The notes under the pieces: model-generated
Database searches by the model: none
The model's input: only the letters and a program-made list of their open reading frames with translations
What the model was told of the DNA's origin: nothing
Shown here: positions 12,418 to 23,471 of the stretch, piece by piece
How positions within the stretch are numbered: the first letter of the stretch is position 1
Layout: the number at the start of each line of letters is the position of its first letter
Source of the DNA: Panopea generosa
Taxonomy: Eukaryota > Mollusca > Bivalvia > Adapedonta > Hiatellidae
Reading direction: 5' to 3'
NCBI GenBank assembly: GCA_029582155.1
Contig: CM055908.1
Span: 24,552,757 to 24,616,756, forward strand
Length of the DNA stretch: 64,000 bases
Program-made: the position numbers and the translations under genes

Positions 12418-13083
12418 CAACATATACTTTCTCATACATCCTTATACACTCACTCCTCAGGTTGCCCCTTGCTACCAATAATTGAAACTCTATGCCCATG
12501 TGACATACATTTACTTGGTTAAAACATATTTTTATTTTGTACATTACAACAATATATTTTTACATACTATTAAAAGGTTCAGAACGAAAATTAGATTTTA
12601 TAGAGGCCTTACCTAAACAGTAGCATAACAAGCATGCATATTGTTCGGTTATATATGACACAGTGGGAAAAATATATCACGTGACCACCCACAAATGATA
12701 TCGTCACACCGAATAGCTGGTGAATACATCATACGTTAATGTGTTGATGGGACAGGAGCTAGGTAACATTACAGGGAAAGAAACTGTTTGATATTTGCCG
12801 ATAATATATACTATCTTACTAAGCAGTATTGGCAACATAATTCTTATAATTTATTTTTTACTTTGAAGTGCTTTCTTGTATATACATGTAACACAGTAAT
12901 AAAACACGATATGGCGACAGTTTGTGTTTAATGCATTTGCACTATAATCTCATTAAATTATCTTCCTAAAGTATGTCATCCAGTGTCATCCTTGAAAACT
13001 GCATCAAAGGCGCCTGTTGTTAAAGTAATGGCATGCAAATAACCATAACGGACATAAATAGAGACAAAATAAATGTAACAATA

Positions 13084-13440
13084 GTGTAAAGTTAGTAAGT
13101 AGTTGGCAGTTGGTAGTTGGGGATTCGAATTACCAACTACCGACCAGTTGCCAGTTTGGGATATGGTTGTTTTTTCAAATTGATATTAAACAAATCAATT
13201 CTATAGAAAAAAAATCTTATAATACTAAATAAACAACGTTCCCGCGTTGTTCCCTCAATACGATGAGTATATTCATCACGAGGTGATTCAAACGTTCCAG
13301 TTAGGGATTCGCCGCGAATCGCCAACTTCCAACCAGCTGCCAATTGGGGATTCAGATTTTATATTAATATACATCCGTTTTTCTATTGAATATGTTTTTA
13401 AACATATAAAAACGAGTAAAATATGTAAATTAGATATTTG
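13084..13440. mobile_element. foldback-type element copy 1 (GTAGTTGGGGATT family)
   Basis: Contains AGTTGGTAGTTGGGGATTCG, ACCGACCAGTTGCCAG and GCCGCGAATCGCCAACTTCC, then CAATTGGGGATTCAG, in arrangements also present at 58194-58460. The inner part 13370-13430 is the reverse complement of 58290-58360, so the two copies differ by an internal inversion. Confidence 0.65.
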
Positions 13441-13519
13441 ATATTGTCTAGATATTCAAAACTACCAGCTCCTGCTATAAAGGTTTCTCTTATATCTTGC
13501 TAGATTTTATTTTTTTAAT

Positions 13520-13742
13520 GGGGTTAAACGTCATAAGCAACACATCTCAAGTTATGGCCGTTGGATATTTGTGGAGGAAGACCTCAGAATGAATCTGAGT
13601 AGAACCACCGTCATTTCGCAAGTAACTTGCAAAGTTTTTCATATAAAGTTTTTAGGAGCGAAAGGGACTCGAACCTACCACCTTAATGGTGAGAGATAAT
13701 TGATCTGAAGATAACGCCTTGGACCACTCGGCCACGGAAAAT
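13520..13742 (-). repeat. SINE-A copy 2
   Basis: Head with CCGAGTGGTCCAAGGCGTTA and B-box GGTTCGAGTCCC on the minus strand, the same body (AGACCTCAGAATGAATCTGA read on plus) and the same GTTAAACG tail as the 1.1-kb copy. It is the best-preserved SINE-A. Confidence 0.85.
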
Positions 13743-14517
13743 TGGAAAAGCTTAATGTACGCTAAATATAAAGTATGCCGATCTGGTTAATCTCAATATT
13801 TATATATAAGAAAATGTCTACCTATCAATTTAATACTCGTTAACTCCGTGACATAATTTTTTTCACGAAAGAAGACAAAATATTTCTGACATATCATCAA
13901 GCAGGTAATAAAACCTAACAAATGTGTTTCTAATGGTTCCTTTCTTATTATGTTATTACATAAATGTCTAACTTTACAGACTACGTCTACTCTATAACTA
14001 ATTGCTGCTTAGTTAAAATACAAATATTGATATATTAGTAACATGTCCAATTAAATACTAACAAAAAAGACTTTAACGTATACCGAATGTTGCAAACATA
14101 CAAAGATGTGTTCATTTCTTCTGAAAATTAACTTTAAAATATAAGATCCACTTGTTATGTTCAACAGACGACATTTCAATACAATATGATTGTCGAACTA
14201 GACATTTTCTAATTTACATGAAACATTACGTTAGATGCGAAGATATGAGAGTTGTATGGTTTCTTTATAAACACCCGTCGTAAAACACGTTTGAAATTTT
14301 CCTGGGTAGAACCGGTGCTAAGTAATGACGTCATCAATTGTGTCTTGCTGCCTGATAAACCTTCTGTGCCGATAAAGCAAACGTTTATCTAACCACGCTT
14401 TATTAAGTAGAATAATACATAATGACATGATAAAACTGATATCCTGTCTTGAAAACAAGTCATTTCAAGGATTGCTACGACTTTTCGTCCCAGTAAATAT
14501 GAAAGTTTTTTTTTGTG
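13743..14517. other. no recognised feature
   Basis: AT-rich unique sequence; nothing supportable. Confidence 0.4.
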
Positions 14518-14725
14518 GAGCGCGTGGACTAGTGGTAGAGCACCGAACCCAGAATCGGAGGGTCGTGGGTTCGATCCTCCGTCACGGTTATGCGTGGTGT
14601 CCTTGAGCAATACACCTTTTACGCATATGCTTAGTACTGGTACTACCCAGAAAAACTTCGTGCGTGATTTGTCTAAGTTTTAAGAACTTGTTACACAATC
14701 AGAGTGAAAAAAAATTAAAATAATG
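14518..14725 (+). repeat. SINE-C, tRNA-headed, near full length
   Basis: Head GCGTGGACTAGTGGTAGAGC with B-box GGTTCGATCC, then TGGTGTCCTTGAGCAA, GCATATGCTTAGTACTGG, a CCAGAAAAACTTCG region and a CACAATC tail with A-run. The acceptor-stem halves do not pair, so it is not a functional tRNA gene. Confidence 0.85.
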
Positions 14726-15242
14726 TTTTTGATAGTTTGTTTTTGTACTAGTCAAACGTGTGTATTAAATAGCTTTCCATTCAATTAATTTATGAGCGAC
14801 TAAGATTTATTGGTCTAAAATACTTTGATAAATATAAATTACTTAAAATTACTAGTAATTTAAGCAGCAATTAATGAAGAAGGATACACTTTGGCGACAG
14901 TTTGATATATGGTATGACTAAAAAAAGCTGAAAGCACAAATGTGTAACGTCACATTTCATTCATTTGAATAAAGATAAACGATTCCGTATGGTAACCTTG
15001 CCGTTTAACATTCTATTATTTATGAATATAGACTATTTAATGTGTAATTATGCAGCAGTATATTGAATCTTAAATAGTCATTATTGTTTCATTTTCATCT
15101 TCTTCAAAGGTTTATGTTCTAACATCATAGTTGCTATAACTTTCACACGAATGCAAGGGAGTGGTTTAATTGAAACGTTTAAATATAAAATATTCACACA
15201 CGAAAATAAATATAATATTTGCTGCATGCTGCACTGGTTTCT
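14726..15242. other. no recognised feature
   Basis: AT-rich unique sequence leading into the 49-bp array. Confidence 0.4.
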
Positions 15243-17478
15243 GCAAAGTCATCACTATTTTAGACTATACACGCGTGTACTTTAAGTCGTCAATATTCTA
15301 TACCAAACGCGTGTGTACATTGCTGTACTTGTAAGGCGTCAATATTCTACACCACACACGTGTGTACATTGCTGTACTTGTAAGGCGTCAATATTCTACA
15401 CCACACACGTGTGTACATTGCTGCATTTGTAAGTCGTCAATATTCTACACCACACACGTGTGTACTTTGCAGCAATTGTAAGTCGTCAATATTCTACATC
15501 ACACACGTGTGTACATTGCTGCACTTGTAAGTAGTCAATATTTTACACTCTACACTTTTGTACATTGCTGCACTTGTTCTACACCACACATGTGTGTACA
15601 TTGCTGCACTTGTAAGTCGTCAATATTCTACACCACACAAGTGAGTACATTGCTGTACTTGTAAGTAGTCAGTATTCTACACTCTACACGTTCGTACATT
15701 GCTGCGATTGTAAGTCGTCAATATCCTACACCACACACGTGTGTGCATTGCTACACTTGTAAGTCGTCAATATTCTTCACCATACACGTGTGTACATTAC
15801 TGCACTTGTAAGTCGTCAATATTCTACACCACACACGTGTGTGCATTGCTGCACTTGTAAGTCGTCAATATTCTTCACCATACACGTGTGTGCATTGCTG
15901 CACTTGTAAGTTATCAATATTCTACACCACACACGTGTGTGCATTGCTGCACTTGTAAGTCGTCAATATTCTTCACCACACACGTGTGTGCATTGCTGCA
16001 TTTGTAAGTCGTCAATATTCTACACCACACACGTGTGTGCATTGCTGCACTTGTAAGTAGTCAATATTCTACACCACACACGTGTGTGCATTGCTGCACT
16101 TGTAAGTCATCAATATTCTACACCACACACGTGTGTACATTGCTGCACTTGTAAGTCGTCAATATTCTAAACCACACACGTGTATACATTACTGCACTTG
16201 TAAGTCGTCAATATTCTACACCATACACGTGTGTGCATTGCTGCACTTGTAAGTCGTCAATATTCTACACCACACACGTGTGTTCATTGCTGCACTTGTA
16301 AGTCGTCAATATTCTACACCATACACGTGTGTACATTGCTGCACTTGTAAGTCGTCAATATTCTACACCAAACACGTGTGTGCATTGCTGCACGTGTAAG
16401 TCGTCAATATTCTACACCATACACGTGTGTACATTGCTGCACTTGTAAGTCGTCACAATTCTACACCACAAACATGTGTACATTGCTGCACTTGTAAGTC
16501 GTCAATATTCTACACCACACACGTGTGTACATTGCTGCACTTGTAAATCGTCAATATTCTACACAACACACGTGTGTACACTTGTAAGTCGTCAATATTC
16601 TACACCACACACGCGTGTACATTGCTGCACTTGTAAGTTGTCAATATTCTATACCAAACACATGTGTACATTGCTGCACTTGTAAGTCGTCAATATTCTA
16701 CACCACGCACGTGTGTACATTGCTGTACTTGTACGTCGTCAATATCCTACACCATACACGTATGTACATTGCTGCGCTTGTAAGTCGTCAATATTCTACA
16801 CCAAACACGTATGTACATTGTTGCGCTTGTAAGTCGTCAATATTCTACACCATACTCGAATGTACATTGCTGCTCTTGTAAGTCGTCAATATTCTACACC
16901 ATACACGTATGTACATTGCTGCACTTGTACTTCGTCAAAATTCTATACCATACACGTATGTACATTGCTGCACTTGTAAGTCGTCAATATTTTACACCAT
17001 ACACGTACGTACATTGCAGCACTTGTACGTCGTCAATATTATACACCATACACGTATGTACATTGCTGCACTTGTAAGTCGTCAATTTTCTACACCACAC
17101 ACGTATGTATATTGCTGCACTTGTAAGTCGTCAATATTCTACACCGTACACGTGTGTACATTGCTGCACTTGTAAGTCGTCAATATTCTGCACAACACAC
17201 GTGTGTACACTTTTAAGTCGTCAATATTCTACACCACACACGTGTGTACATTGCTGTACTTGTAAGTCATAAATATTTTACACCACACGCGTGTGTACAT
17301 TGCTGTACTTGTAAGTCATAAATATTTTACACCACACACGTGTGCACATTGCTGCACTTGTAAGTCATCAATATCCTACAACACACACGTGTGTACATTG
17401 CTGTACTTGTAAGTCATAAATATTTTACACCACACACGTGTGTACAATTCTGTACTTGTAAGTCATAAATATTTTACA
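15243..17478. repeat. 49-bp minisatellite, about 45 copies
   Basis: Unit: CATTGCTGCACTTGTAAGTC, then GTCAATATTC, then TACACCACACACGTGTGTA. Most units carry a palindromic ACACGTGT core (CACGTG). A 49-bp period rotates through three frames, so 69-88-codon open frames of HCCTCKSSIFYT type arise by chance. Units near 16560, 17200 and 15570 are shortened. Confidence 0.97.
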
Positions 17479-17483
17479 GTATA

Positions 17484-17582
17484 AACGAGGCGGACGCTCT
17501 ATCCGCAGAACACCACTGCGGTATCATGATGACTATGATGTCAAGAGCGAGGTTTGATACTTCCGGGCACTGGGGCTAGGAT
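17484..17582. other. spacer between two arrays, possible SINE-E remnant
   Basis: GAGGCGGACGCTCTATCC and CACTGCGG resemble the inverted tRNA head of the SINE-E at 57.6 kb (AGGCGGACGCTCTACC...CGCGG). The rest is unique. Confidence 0.35.
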
Positions 17583-20500
17583 GACCAGTGAGTATTGTCT
17601 TACTGACGCTCCACAGCGGTCACTCCTGTTATCACTTCGTCAGTCTGTACTTACCTATGAGTATTGTCTTACTGACGCTCCACGGCGGTCACTCCTGTTA
17701 TCACTTCTTCTGTCTGTACTTACCAATGAGTATTGTCTTACTGACGTTCCACGGCGCTCAATCCTGTTATCAATCCGTCTGTTTGTACTTACCTATGAGT
17801 ATCGTCTTACTGATGTTCCATGGCGGTCACTCCTGTTATCACTTCGTCTGTTTGTACTTACCTATGAGTATCATCTTACTGATGTTCCTCGGCCCTCGCT
17901 CCTGTTATCACTTCGTCTGTTTGTACTTACCTATGAGTATTGTCTTACTGACGTTCTACGGCGCTCACTCCTGTTATCACTTCGTCTGTTTGTACTTACC
18001 TATGAGTATCATCGAACTAATGTTCCTCGGCCCTCACTCCTGTTATCACTTCATCTGTTTGTACTTACCTATGAGTATTGTCTTACTGAAGTTCCACAGC
18101 GGTCACTCCTGTTATCACTTCGTCTGTCTGTACTTACCTATGAGTATTGTCTTACTGACGCTCCACGACCCTCGCTCCTGTTATCACTTCGTTTGTTTGT
18201 CATTACCTATGAGTATAGTCTTACTGATGTTCTACGGCCCTCACTCCTGTTATCACTTCGTCTGTTTGTACTTACCTATGAGTATCGTCTTACTGACGTT
18301 CCACGGCCCTCACTCTTGTTATCACTTCATCTATTTGTACTTACCTATGAGTATAGTCTTACTGACGTTCCACGGCCCTCACTCCTGTTATCACTTCGTC
18401 TGTTTGTACTTATCTATGAGTACCGTCCTACTGACGTTCCACGGCCCTCACTCCTGTTATCACTTCATCTGTTTGTACTAACCTATGAGTATAGACTTAC
18501 TGACGTTACACGGCCCTCACTCCTGTTATCACTTCGTCTGTTTGTACTTACCTATGAGTATAGTCTTACTGACGTTCCACGGCCCTCACTCCTGTTATCA
18601 CTTCGTCTGTTTGTACTTACCTATGAGTATAGTCTTACTGACGTTCCACGGCCCTCACTCCTGTTATTACTTCGTCTGTTTGTACTTACCTATGAGTATA
18701 GTCTTACTGACGTTCCACGGCCCTCACTCCTGTTATCACTTCGTCTGTTTGTACTTACCTATGAGTATAGTCTTACTGACGTTCCAAGGCCCTCACTCCT
18801 GTTATCACTTCGTCTGTTTGTACTTACCTAGGAGTATAGTCTTACTGACGTTCCACGGCCCTCACTCCTGTTATCACTTCGTCTGTTTGTACTTACCTAT
18901 GAGTATAGTCTTACTGACGTTCCACGGCCATCACTCCTGTTATCACTTCGTCTGTTTGTACTTACCTATGAATATAGTCTTACTGACGTTCCACAGCCCT
19001 CACTCCTGTTATTACTTCGTCTGTTTGTACTTACCTATGAGTATCGTCCTACTGACGTTCCACGGCCCTCACTCCTGTTATCACTTCGTCTACTTGTACT
19101 AACCTATGAGTATAGACTTACTGACGTTACACGGCCCTCACTCCTGTTATCACTTCGTCTGTTTGTACTTACCTATGAGTATAGTCTTACTGACGTTCCA
19201 TGGCCCTCATTCCTGTTATCACTTCATCTGTTTGTACTTACCTATGAGTATTGTCTTACTGACGTTCCCAGGCCCTCACTCCTGTTATCACTTCGTCTGC
19301 TTGTACTTACCTATGAGTATAGTTTTACTGACGTTCCACGGCCCTCACTCCTGTTATCACTTCGTCTACTTGTACTAACCTATGAGTATAGATTGACTGA
19401 CGTTACACGGCCCTCACTCCTGTTATCACTTCGTCTGTTTGTACTTACCTATGAGGATAGTCTTACTGACGTTCCACGGCCCTCACTCCTGTTATCACTT
19501 CATCTGTTTGTACTTACCTATGAGTATTGTCTTACTGACGTTCCTCGGCCTTCACTCCTGTTATCACTTCATCTGTTTGTACTTACCTATGAGTATTGTC
19601 TTACTGACGTTCCTCGGCCCTCACTCCTGTTATCACTTCGTCTGTTTGTACTTACCTATGAGTATAGTTTTACTGACGTTCCACGGCCATCACTCCTGTT
19701 ATCACTTCGTCTGTTTGTACTTACCTATGAGCATCGTCTTACTGACGTTCCACGGCGGTCACTCCTGTTATCACTTCGTCTGTTTGTACTTACCTATGAG
19801 TATAGTCTTACTGACGTTCTACGGCCCTCACTCCTGTTATCAATTTGTCTGTTTGTACTTACCTATGAGTATTGTCTTACTGATGTTCCACGGCTATCAC
19901 TCCTGTTATCACTTCGTCTGTTTGTACTTACCTATGAGTATCGTCTTACTGACGTTCCACGGCCCTCACTCCTGTAATCAATCCGTCTGTTTGTACTTAC
20001 CTATGAGTATTGTCTTACTGATGTTCCACGGCTATCACTCCTGTTATCACTTCGTCTGTTTGTACTTACCTATGAGTATCGTCTTACTGACGTTCCACGG
20101 CCCTCACTCCTGTTATCACTTCATCTGTTTGTACTTACCTATGAGTATCGTCTTACTGACGTTCCACGGCCCTCACTCCTGTTATCACTTTGTCTGTTTG
20201 TACTTACCTATGAGTATAGACTTACTGACGTTCCACGGCCCTCATTCCTGTTATCACTTCGTCTGTCTGTACTTACCTATGAGTATCGTCTTACTGACGT
20301 TCCACGGCCCTCACTCCTGTTATCACTTTGTCTGTTTGTACTTACCTATGAGTATAGACTTACTGACGTTCCACGGCCCTCACTCCTGTTATCACTTCAT
20401 CTGTTTGTACTTACCTATGAGTATCGTCTTACTGACGTTCCACGGCCCTCACTCATGTTATCACTTTGTCTGTTTGTACTTACCTATGAGTATAGACTTA

Positions 20501-21265
20501 CTGACGTTCCACGGCCCTCACTCCTGTTATCACTTCATCTGTTTGTACTTACCTATGAGTATCGTCTTACTGACGTTCCACGGCCCTCACTCCTGTTATC
20601 ACTTCATCTGTTTGTACTTACCTATGAGTATAGACTTACTGACGTTCTACGGCCCTCACTCCTGTTATCACTTCATCTGTTTGTACATACCTATGAGTAT
20701 CGTCTTACTGACGTTCCACGGCCCTCACTCATGTTATCACTTTGTCTATTTGTACTTACCTATGAGTATAGTCTTACTGACGTTCCACGGCCCTCACTCA
20801 TATTATCACTTCGTCTGTTTGTACTTCCCTATGAGTATAGACTTACTGCACGGCCCTCACTCCTGTTATCACTTCATCTGTTTGTACTTACCTATGAGTA
20901 TTGTCTTACTGACGCTCCACGGCCATCACTCCTGTTATCACTTCATCTGTTTGTACTTACCTATGAGTATAGACTTACTGACGTTCCACGGCCCTCACTC
21001 CTGTTATCACTTCATCTGTTTGTACTTACCTATGAGTATCGTCTTACTGACGTTCCACGGCCCACACTCCTGTTATCACTTCATCTGTTTGTACCTACCT
21101 ATGAGTATCGTCTTACTGACGTTCCACGGCCCTCACTCCTGTTATCACTTTGTCTGTTTGTACTTACCTATGAATATCGTCTTACTGACGTTCCACGGCC
21201 CTCACTCATGTTATCACTTTGTCTGTTTGTACTTACCTATGAATATCGTCTTACTGATGTACCAC
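17583..21265. repeat. 69-bp minisatellite, about 53 copies
   Basis: Unit: CCTATGAGTATAGTCTTACT, GACGTTCCACGGCCCTCACT, CCTGTTATCACTTCGTCTGT, TTGTACTTA. Because 69 is 23 codons, long open frames exist in two frames (units MSIVLLTFHGPHSC... and TYEYSLTDVPRPS...). The longest runs to 618 codons. There is no start context, splice site or non-repeat domain, and the two frames are equally open, so I do not call a gene. Higher-order copies are visible: the TGTACTAACC variant recurs 621 and then 276 bases later, i.e. 9 and 4 units. Confidence 0.97.
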
Positions 21266-21299
21266 CTCTCTTTCCCTCTCTCCAGCGTGCGCTGAAGAG

Positions 21300-22059
21300 T
21301 AAATAATACATTGCTTATACTATGTAATTTAAGACGGAGTGCATTTGAAACATGTAACCATCTGACATTACTTAGCATTCAAATAGCACCTTACTGAGAA
21401 ACATATACATATAAGGTATTAAAACTTTCTTCTGGATCCTTTTCACTCGTAATTTAATGTGTATATTAAATGCATGACTTCCACGTATATTGTGAATAAG
21501 ATAAATAATAACAATACAAAAGAAACGTTACTGAATGTAGATATGGAAAAAATATATATTTGGTTACCTAGAAAGCAGACGTCATGTGTTTCTCATTCAA
21601 AGGGAAACATACCTACACTGTTCTTTAAAACGCACACCAATTGTTTAAGAACACCATAGGCATTTTGGTATCACACTTAGTCAAGATGGGTCATGGCATC
21701 AACATATATATTATATTACTTCGTCTGCTTCAAAGGTTTAAGGCTCGATGACATCAAAGTTTAAATTACAAAGGAGGACCATTAATACGTAGCTTACTAA
21801 AGACATCTACTAAAATACACATCATTAGTTTGTATGGGACAACTGTACTCTTTACGAGAAAGAATCACTTGAAAAAAAATCAATATGAAGCAGCAGCTAG
21901 AACTGTAAACAGGCCTTGACCGCTTGTTACGTGAAATCGGATGGGCTTCTCTATCAGAAATAATCAAAAATTAGTCTTAATTTACAAAATAAAGCATGGA
22001 TATTTGCATTGTTACTTGCATGGTATATTTACACCATTAATACTAAATTACAATCCATG
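21300..22059. other. no recognised feature
   Basis: AT-rich sequence after the array; no gene seen. Confidence 0.4.
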
Positions 22060-22084
22060 CAATTTGAGAAACGACAATAATTTG

Positions 22085-22210
22085 ATTAACCTTGTCCAGA
22101 CGAACTGAAATTAACTCCGTTAAATCCGTTATACCCTTCTCCATAAACTTATGGAACGAGCTAGACCCAGAGGAACACGATTTAGCTTTCTTGCCTTCAT
22201 TTAATGTTTC
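22085..22210 (+). mobile_element. possible LINE 3'-ORF remnant
   Basis: Translates in one frame to KSVIPFSINLWNELDPEEHD, resembling the '...F.RTIxxWNxLP' end of non-LTR retrotransposon reverse transcriptase ORFs. It is short and there is no upstream RT domain. Confidence 0.35.
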
Positions 22211-22559
22211 CATTAACCATACTAGTAGTTTCCATTTACCATACTAGTATTTAAGCATTTTGAAATTTATATTTAATTAAGAAAATTCTTGAATTTTTTC
22301 CATTTACCCGCCGCAATGGGTAGCCCTGTAACTGATGTTGAAGTAACATGTAGACCAACCCATTCGCTTGTGTTATGTTTGTTATTGTACGAATGATTAT
22401 ATATATGTATAAATTGTAAACGTAATAATTATTATGCAACAGAATATGATTAAACTTAATTCGTGATTCGGTGTGTGACGTGATAAAGGTCGCTAACTGG
22501 TTTACATAATAGTCCATTCCTTATGTAGTTCACTTTCTGGTATGAAACCAATTTCCAAG

Positions 22560-22990
22560 AGATTTTTTTTGTTCATTGTGTAAACTGTTGACAAACTGAA
22601 TGTAGACTTTAGAAATAATGTCTTCCAATTTATTTCCAAGCATATTGCTTTCTTAATTGACAATTAAACATTGAATGCTTTTAAAATGATTCAAATATAA
22701 GTACATCAATAGTGTCATTAAAATGAAATAAATAGGAGCATTGAACTGAGGAAAATGCATTTCTAAATAAACAAGGATTATTTATCTCTGCCATTATGCG
22801 ACTAGCTCACGGAAGCATTTCCTGTTTCTTATGTGTGTGCTATACCTATATGGAATTCTTACCGTTTTAACATGTAAAAAACTCTATACCGTCCATGGTG
22901 TCACAGTTCATATCCCTAAACTAAATATGAAGCAATACGGCTGTTATAGAACATTGCGCTAATGTTTCTTGGAAAGGACTACAACATTTT
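22560..22990. repeat. interspersed repeat R1, copy 1
   Basis: GTGTAAACTGTTGACAAACT, AATTTATTTCCAAGCA and GGAAAATGCATTTCTAAA recur in order at 52848-53035. The later segment CTCTATACCGTCCATGG...AACATGAAGC-like recurs at 26319-26420. The family is unknown. Confidence 0.6.
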
Positions 22991-23280
22991 AGAAATAACA
23001 GAAAGCTACTGGTCTGTTATTATGATAAACACAATACTTTAGCCTTTGTAAGTTTACATCTTTTGAAATACCATTTGTCAGCATGTAACGAGACGACCAT
23101 ATTGGTTCCCATACTCTTCCCAAGCTGTTCTGGGGCTTGGAATAGTGCTAGAAAAAGATGTTATAAGCTGTTCATTTGGTGCGTTGTAGCTGAGATGTCG
23201 ATATAAAGGTTGGTCACATTTATGTGTGATTTAATTCCTTTTACTCATTTACATTTGAGTTGGGACAAATACAAATCACT

Positions 23281-23471
23281 TGTAGAGCACGTGGTTTAGT
23301 GGTAAAGCACAGAACCCATCGTCCACCACGGCCATGTGTGGTAACCTCGAGCAAGACACCTTTTCCGCATATGCTTAGTACTGGTTCAATCCAGGAAGAC
23401 TTCGAACGTAATTTGTACAAGTTGTAAAAACTTGTTTCGCAATCGAAGGAAAACAATAAGTGTAAACTAAT
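23281..23471 (+). repeat. SINE-C copy
   Basis: Starts GAGCACGTGGTTTAGTGGTA. Its B-box region is deleted (CCATCGTCCACCACGG), but the body and tail match the 14.5-kb copy through GTGTAAACTAA. Confidence 0.8.

Noticed and set aside
14389-14610. Functional tRNA gene or peptide with NRDGGSNPRPSDSG
   Set aside because: The tRNA-like head belongs to SINE-C; acceptor-stem halves do not pair and the same tail recurs elsewhere. The peptide is the SINE read backwards.
16476-17175. Series of cysteine-rich open frames (HCCTCKSS repeats) as toxin-like peptides
   Set aside because: They are translations of the 49-bp array in rotating frames and are not genes.
17554-18831. 425-codon open frame as a gene
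   Set aside because: It consists only of 69-bp minisatellite units (23 codons). The overlapping second frame is equally open, and there is no unique domain, splice site or promoter.
19439-21295. 618-codon open frame as a transmembrane repeat protein
   Set aside because: Same array; the hydrophobic look comes from the TC-rich unit. It ends within a few codons of the array end.
22085-22210. Intact LINE retrotransposon
   Set aside because: Only a short WNEL-type peptide is visible; no reverse transcriptase or endonuclease motif exists around it.
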